Positions 58,875-64,000 of a stretch of DNA of 64,000 nt are shown here, piece after piece. Below the pieces are notes generated by a model. That model made no database searches. It was not told the DNA's origin and saw nothing but the letters and a program-made list of their open reading frames with translations. Both the position numbers and the translations under genes were made by a program. Positions within the stretch are counted from its first letter, which is position 1. Every line of letters starts with the position of its first letter. The DNA comes from Hyalella azteca (lineage: Eukaryota; Arthropoda; Malacostraca; Amphipoda; Hyalellidae). Location of the stretch: assembly GCF_000764305.2 (NCBI RefSeq), contig NW_025937491.1, positions 62,001 through 126,000 on the forward strand, read 5' to 3'.

Positions 58875-59237
58875 ATCTTATGTAAAGAATGCTAACTTAT
58901 TGCAATATTCATCATCTACAAATGATGTGGTTTCTTAACTTCAAATTCATTTTGAAGTTAGGAAACCTTCTAGCTCACTTGAAACAGCCTTTCCAGCCGG
59001 TGATTCCACACGGAATCTTTACCCAAACTCTCAGAGGACAGGTTGCTAACAGCCACTGTACGTACCGCTTGGTGCTCTGTTTCACATCAACGCAGCTGCG
59101 TAAAGGAAATGCAATTTCTGACTTTCAAATTCGATTTAGCGTCAGCCTAGGCGATGGGAAAAGGAATCTGACCTTTCTTCGGCCATTTTCAGTGCCATCT
59201 CAGGAAATTGCTAGCAACAACTTTCGACGGCGATAAT
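58875..59237. other. Gene-less spacer
   Basis: Frame 58889-59236 (+, 115 codons) has no recognisable domain or splice support and ends at the minisatellite. Not called. Confidence 0.4.
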
Positions 59238-59400
59238 GTTCCCTCATAAAGTTTCTACGGCGTTATAAACTGATGTTGGCTCCAAAATTTCTACTGCGTT
59301 ATAAACTGATGTTGGCTCCAAACTTTCTGCTTCATTATAAATTGATGTTGGCTCCATAATTTCCACTGCGTTATAAACTGATGTTGGCTCATAATTCATT
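59238..59400. repeat. 36-38-bp tandem repeat, 4 copies
   Basis: Unit ATAAACTGATGTTGGCTCCA plus AATTTCTACTGCGTT. Four copies with few differences. Confidence 0.9.
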
Positions 59401-60737
59401 TTCTTTCACTGCGCACTTGGCGCAGAGTATGTGTAGCGGTGTGATGTTTTTAGACCGGCATTGATCGTTTGTCACCTCTGAAACAAAGGAGTTCAGGATA
59501 TAAATTTTGTTGATATCATAGCTATGTTACAATATAAATACTAAACTATTCATTATTTAAATCACGACACACCGACAGCTTTCAAAATTCTATACAATTA
59601 TTGACATGGTATACAATTGAATACAATTATTGACATGGTATGAATATGATTACATTCTTCGAAGTTTATTACGGTCAGGAATCTACTACTTAACCATTCC
59701 TTCTGTTACCTTCTCCGATACCTGAATATTACCAGCCCATCTGAAATTTTGAAATTCTAAATCATAGGCGTATCCACAAGTTTCCAAGATCTTTTTTTTC
59801 TCTTCAAAACCAAAGAGTTGTGTCACCCCTGACGAATCTCTCATTTGCTTCCAGACTTGACAGTATATATGCCTCTAAATAGGCCTCTAAATCAAATAGT
59901 TTCTTAACAGTTGGCATGCTTCCCAGGCTTCAGGGCTTTGCTTATAATGGATGCACGCAGCATATGGTTCAGATTTAATGTAGATTTACTGCACTTCTCG
60001 TCGTAAGTGGAAGCCATGGCAAATTAAGACGTACTGAGCCACCTAATTGAAATAAATTCAAGTCTGGCGCACGCATTGCAAGCTTTCTCTTGAAATTATG
60101 CAGTGCAACGACACGTGAAGGCGACTTGCTTGGATGAAGTGAAAGGAGGCTTAACTATGCATTGAATTCATCCGTCCGTATTAATTAGAATTTGCGACAG
60201 CTCCTTAGCATGTGTATCCAAGGGGATTATGGTCTATAAAAAAATTAGAATCAGTTTAACTGTGGCTTATGTATTCTTGTTGATTCAACACCGCTGCAGA
60301 GTTCGTATCCAATTTAATGCAAAGCAATCCGTTGTGCAAGCAATAGAGTGTGTAACAATGAATCGTGAATTCTAGCAGTATCATCCGACTACATGGTTGC
60401 AAAATTGATGTTAATTTAGCAACACCAGACAAATTGTTCGTATCTTACTTTCCAATTATTTTTAAAGTTGAAAATCTTATAATATTTTTATCGAAAAATA
60501 AACATTCGGAGAATAATAGCCATGTCATGTGAATTCTTATGCGGGCGGTTGTTGTCCTGACTGAATCAACCGTGCAATTCTGACTCGGCAGTCTTCCATG
60601 CCTAGGTAAAATATCTAACTCTACCATACCTAATTCTAGACAGTGAGCACTGAGGAATTTCTTTCACGGCAATAATTTTCCGATTATTTCTCTTTTGATT
60701 GAATTATTTTGATCGTAATTTACTACGCCTTTATTAG
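59401..60737. other. Gene-less stretch
   Basis: No gene seen. A local duplication of ACAATTATTGACATGGTAT lies near 59595 and 59621. Confidence 0.45.
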
Positions 60738-61143
60738 TGAATTTCTTCGCCTGGCATCATAATGCACATCAGCCAACATAATGCGCCTTCGCTGGAGAAT
60801 TTCGTAGCCTGACATCACTATCTGTTCATAAGGCTATCAAGTTCGCTTTTATTTAAACATTTCGTAGCCTGACATCACTATCTGTACATAAGACAGTAAA
60901 GTTCGCTTTTATGTAAACATTTCATAGCCTGGTATCACCATCTGTACATAAGACAGCAAAGTTCGCTTTTATTTAAACATTTCGTAGCCTGGTATCACCA
61001 TCTGTACATAAGGCCATAAAGTTCGCTTTTATTTAAACATTTCGTAGCCTGGTATCACCGGTGATCTGTACATAAGACAGCAAAGTTCGCTTTTATTTAA
61101 ACATTTCGTAGCCTGACATCACTATCTGTGCATAAGCTAGTAA
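60738..61143. repeat. 60-bp tandem repeat with AATAAA signals
   Basis: TTCGTAGCCTG(A/G) recurs at 60801, 60861, 60921 (as TTCATAGCCT), 60981, 61041 and, after a 4-bp insertion, 61105. Four copies contain GCTTTTATTTAAAC, which on the minus strand provides AATAAA. The array lies directly downstream of the minus-strand exon at 61191-61364. Confidence 0.92.
61092..61097 (-). promoter_or_regulatory. Candidate poly(A) signal AATAAA
   Basis: First AATAAA on the minus strand after the stop codon at 61191, about 95 nt downstream. It lies in the rightmost unit of the 60-bp array; further signals follow in other units. Confidence 0.4.
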
Positions 61144-61190
61144 AAAGCTCCTCTCCTGAAAAATAATTCACCTCATCGACCGCGGTGCTT

Positions 61191-61364
61191 CTAGCCCGTC
61201 TGGTATCGGTGGCCAATCTGCGGCCGTTTGATGGCCGTCGACCGGCCGGTCATAATCTTTTGTAAGGGATTAACCTTCAAAGACTTGAGGCCATCGGCCT
61301 CTTCGACAAGTTCACCTTTGTTATTAATTCCAACCTGCTCAGCTGGAGGAACTTGGAACATTTG
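61191..61364 (-). CDS. Candidate C-terminal exon (58 codons)
   Basis: On the minus strand a pyrimidine-containing stretch ending TTCAAAAG precedes codon CAA at 61364. The frame then runs to TAG at 61193-61191. The peptide includes VPPAEQVGINNKGELVEEAD, then KSLKVNPLQKIMTGRS, and ends IGHRYQTG. Charge balance, lack of low-complexity bias and C/G-rich third positions against an AT-rich background all favour real coding. An ATG-initiated reading from 61412 exists, but its first 16 codons (KSLNICCCIYVL...) look like intron. The acceptor is only fair, and AG sites inside the frame are alternatives. A poly(A) signal lies about 95 nt downstream. I do not recognise the protein. Upstream exons would lie beyond 61.4 kb. 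Confidence 0.5.
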   Translation of the reverse strand, partial: QMFQVPPAEQVGINNKGELVEEADGLKSLKVNPLQKIMTGRSTAIKRPQIGHRYQTG

Positions 61365-63891
61365 CTTTTGAATTAGAACATAAATACAACAACAAATATT
61401 CAAAGACTTCACTGAAATGATTCAAACAAGTGTAAATGGCAGCTTAAATGTCAACTGGGCACTGAATATTTTACATTGCACCGTCCAGCATGTATAGACG
61501 AATAACTTTTCAATTTATTTCACTAGGCTCAAAAATTTTGTTGTGTTCGATTCCCTATTACGGGTCTTACTAAGAGAAGATACATGAAAATCAACATCAA
61601 ACGTTTTCAAAAGTCCATTCTAAATATAGGGTTAAAACGGTTCAATAGAAAACGAATAAATATCGAATTAAAATTTTTAATCTTATTTGATATTAGCACG
61701 CGCTTCATAATCCTCAGAATAAAAGCTAATTTTATTTCTCAAGACGTCTCAAATTTTGAGATTGAATATTCTGAACCAATTATATTTTGCTTTAATATCA
61801 AATTTCACATTAACAATGCGACACGATATTAAACAAATATTTATTTATATTTATTTGGGACAATGTATCCGCTAAGTAAACTCTGGAGTCCCTGAGCGTC
61901 CCGCTTGTAATTATACGGAGCTACTCACATCAAGGAAGGATGCAGTAGGATGAGCCTGCGGTCAACAAGCTTATTAGTTGTAATGGTCTGGCTTTGGAGG
62001 CGTTGGGGGCTCAGACGGGCTTAACCCTCCAATCAAGGGCTCAACGGCAGCCTTTATAGGGCCATGTATAGTGAGGGCTTTCTTTACCATTTCCCTCTCA
62101 GCAACTTTCCGCTGTAGTATTTGACCTAAGCTTGTTACGTTGAAACATTACCCTCGTATAAGATGTAGTCTACTGTTTTCTAGAACAATAATTACTACAG
62201 ATTATATTCAGGCTGTGTAAATAATATTTATTAGCATTTTTGGCTGCAACCTGGATTTTTTAAGCAGGTTTATTTCCTGAATTTGTTAGGCAGACGTACT
62301 TCTCAATGAAATTTATCAAGAGCTTATCGATATAATTGTTTTGATCTTTCACATTTTAATCCCGTAGAACTGAACCACCTTCCAAAAATGATAGTTTTCG
62401 TCCTAAGGAACAAAAAAAATTGGTTTTATAAAATAAAAATTTGGTTATTTGGTTTTTGGTTTTGGTTTATGCTTAAAATAATAAGTTGAGTCCGGCATTA
62501 CGAAAAAAGCTAATTCTGGCTTTGCGGTTGTCGCTCTGGACTCTCATAATGGCAGGAAGTCTGACTGGTTGGTTCGAAAGTGCTTTTCTGTTTCGATAAA
62601 AAAACAATGAACTATTCAAATTCAAGGTTAGTGGGTTGACACAATTGATGGAGCTTTTACGAGTTGGAAACTTTGTAATAAATTCATCGACTGAAGAAGG
62701 ATTTTAACTTTTCCGGTTCAATCCAGGGCTGTTTTCTTTAATTTCATTCGATTTAATTGAAAAAAAATATTTCTGAATTATTATTCTGGAGCTAGATAAC
62801 TTGTAAATTTCTTGTTCGTTTTTACTGCATAACAGTTTTTATTTTAAAATACATGTGACTGTGTTAAGAGACTATGTTGAAGTAAATTTTATTTTGATTT
62901 TGTTATACAGAATTTACGATGTGCGATTTTGGAGCTTATTTTAAAAATTTTGATGAAGGGAAGTGTATACGAGATAGAGAGTTCAAGATTTATTTCTCTC
63001 CATGAGGAGAACGGACAAAAAGTCAGAGCATGCCACTCAACCGGCGCACGGCCCCTCCTAGACCCCACTAGGAAGAACTAGGAACGGTCATCAGGTATTG
63101 AACATACCAATTTAAGTGAAGCTTCATAATAAATACAATTTGCAAATTGAGGCAAAGTCATTATAAAATCTCGATTCATACTCACTTGTTGTATGTCCTC
63201 TAAATTTCATAAACTGCCTGAACAATTGATTTATATATATAATTTCCGTTCCTAAGCTCCACTCGTAAAGCTTTAGTTACCAAAGTTTCAACACAGTCTT
63301 GAATTTTCATTCCTTTCACTCTTGAAGATTCACAGTTTAATTCATATCTCAAAAACCTTGTACTCAGTTACATGGTTTGTCTTTGAGTCTTGAATTTGGA
63401 AATGGGATTTGGGGGCGCGCGATATATTTACAAGAAAATTTTTCCATCGACAGAATGGAGGGAGACATACGGGCTCAAAGTACTCCCCAAAGTGCAGTAC
63501 ATTTTATGGCTGCATTTGCACTCATGAGATACTTATATTTCTTCTACAGATTTATGGTGAGACTATAACTGCGCGAGCAAAGCAAAATACATCCACTCTA
63601 ATCTCATTCCTAAGTGACATACCGCTTGAGCGGTGCAAACGTGTAGAATAACTTGGTTGCCATCTAAAATGTTCTCCGTCGAAATTGAGCTTAAATTACA
63701 TACAAATTATCACAAATAAATTTGAAAGCCCTGCAGGGAGCAGAGAGACTTTATAAAATTTTCCGTCTACATTAATTACAGATGAGCCATGCTATTCAAC
63801 GATCTGTCGGTTAATAGCCTACTATACAACTGCCGACATGAACTATTATTCAACAAGATCCCTGCAAAGGCCGCCTCGTGATCTTTGATAT
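61365..63891. other. Gene-less stretch
   Basis: No further exon recognised. The segment 61880-62130 is of balanced composition. The frame 63377-63568 (+) followed by TTCTTCTACAG and ATGGTGAG near 63540-63560 contains splice-like words but in an order that does not make an exon. Confidence 0.4.
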
Positions 63892-63974
63892 GACTTCAAC
63901 CTGTTACAGGGAAATGGGTAGCAACGACTTCAACCTGTTACAGGGAAATGGGTAGCAGCGACTTCAACCTGTCC
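63892..63974. repeat. 34-bp tandem repeat at window end
   Basis: GACTTCAACCTGTTACAGGG begins copies at 63892 and 63926, with a diverged third at 63960 (GACTTCAACCTGTCCC). May continue past the window. Confidence 0.85.
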
Positions 63975-64000
63975 CAAAACAACGTAACGGAAGTGAAGCC

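Noticed and set aside
58889..59236. 115-codon ORF next to the tRNA
   Set aside because: No recognised motif; runs into a minisatellite.
60738..61143. 60-bp repeats as a CRISPR array
   Set aside because: The whole 60-bp unit is repeated, with no variable spacers.
62080..62130. Similarity between CTCTCAGCAACTTTCCGCTG (62.1 kb) and CTCTCAGCATTTTCAGCTGA (48.56 kb)
   Set aside because: Only about 25-30 loosely matching bases; too short to call a shared element without a search.

Overview
This is AT-rich eukaryotic nuclear DNA, almost certainly metazoan and most likely arthropod. It has no bacterial-style operons or long open frames. It carries a mariner-type transposase relic, LINE 3' ends with reverse-transcriptase tail coding, tRNA-derived SINEs, short foldback DNA transposons (MITEs), many minisatellites, and a eukaryotic-type tRNA-Leu sequence. 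A crustacean origin is possible, but the sequence does not settle it.

The window is mostly gene-poor. No complete protein-coding gene is visible. Three stretches look like single exons of split genes: 31022-31129 (+, internal exon with strong splice signals), 57338-57434 (+, first coding exon with a signal-peptide-like start) and 61191-61364 (-, terminal exon with a stop and downstream AATAAA signals). I could not assign any of them to a protein family. Most other short ORFs lie in repeats or look like chance open frames.

Layout. 1-10 kb: unannotated DNA, a GGAC foldback, a dimeric SINE, a 34-bp array and a TATAG microsatellite. 10-17 kb: four copies of one MITE family, a GC-rich island, a LINE 3' end and a SINE-like relic. 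20-29 kb: 98-, 16-, 64- and 26-bp arrays and a broken ORF of unknown origin. 29-42 kb: more MITEs, the internal exon candidate and a 60-bp coding-frame minisatellite. 42.5-43.5 kb: a mariner-type relic with recognisable ends. 44-47 kb: an inverted LINE 3' end and three minisatellites. 48-56 kb: a second MITE family, and a pair of about 0.5-0.6 kb direct repeats. One of that pair is cut by an exact back-to-back Nextera/Tn5 mosaic-end junction at 50186-50223, a sequencing-library artefact left in the assembly. 56-64 kb: a 14-bp array, the two other exon candidates, and a tRNA-Leu(TAG) pseudogene inside a MITE.

The genes do not form a visible pathway. The main content is repeat biology and one clear assembly defect. 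I saw no convincing new biological system. The best leads are the SINE/LINE shared tail, the tRNA-in-MITE insertion, and the tandem array of polyadenylation signals behind the 61.2 kb exon.
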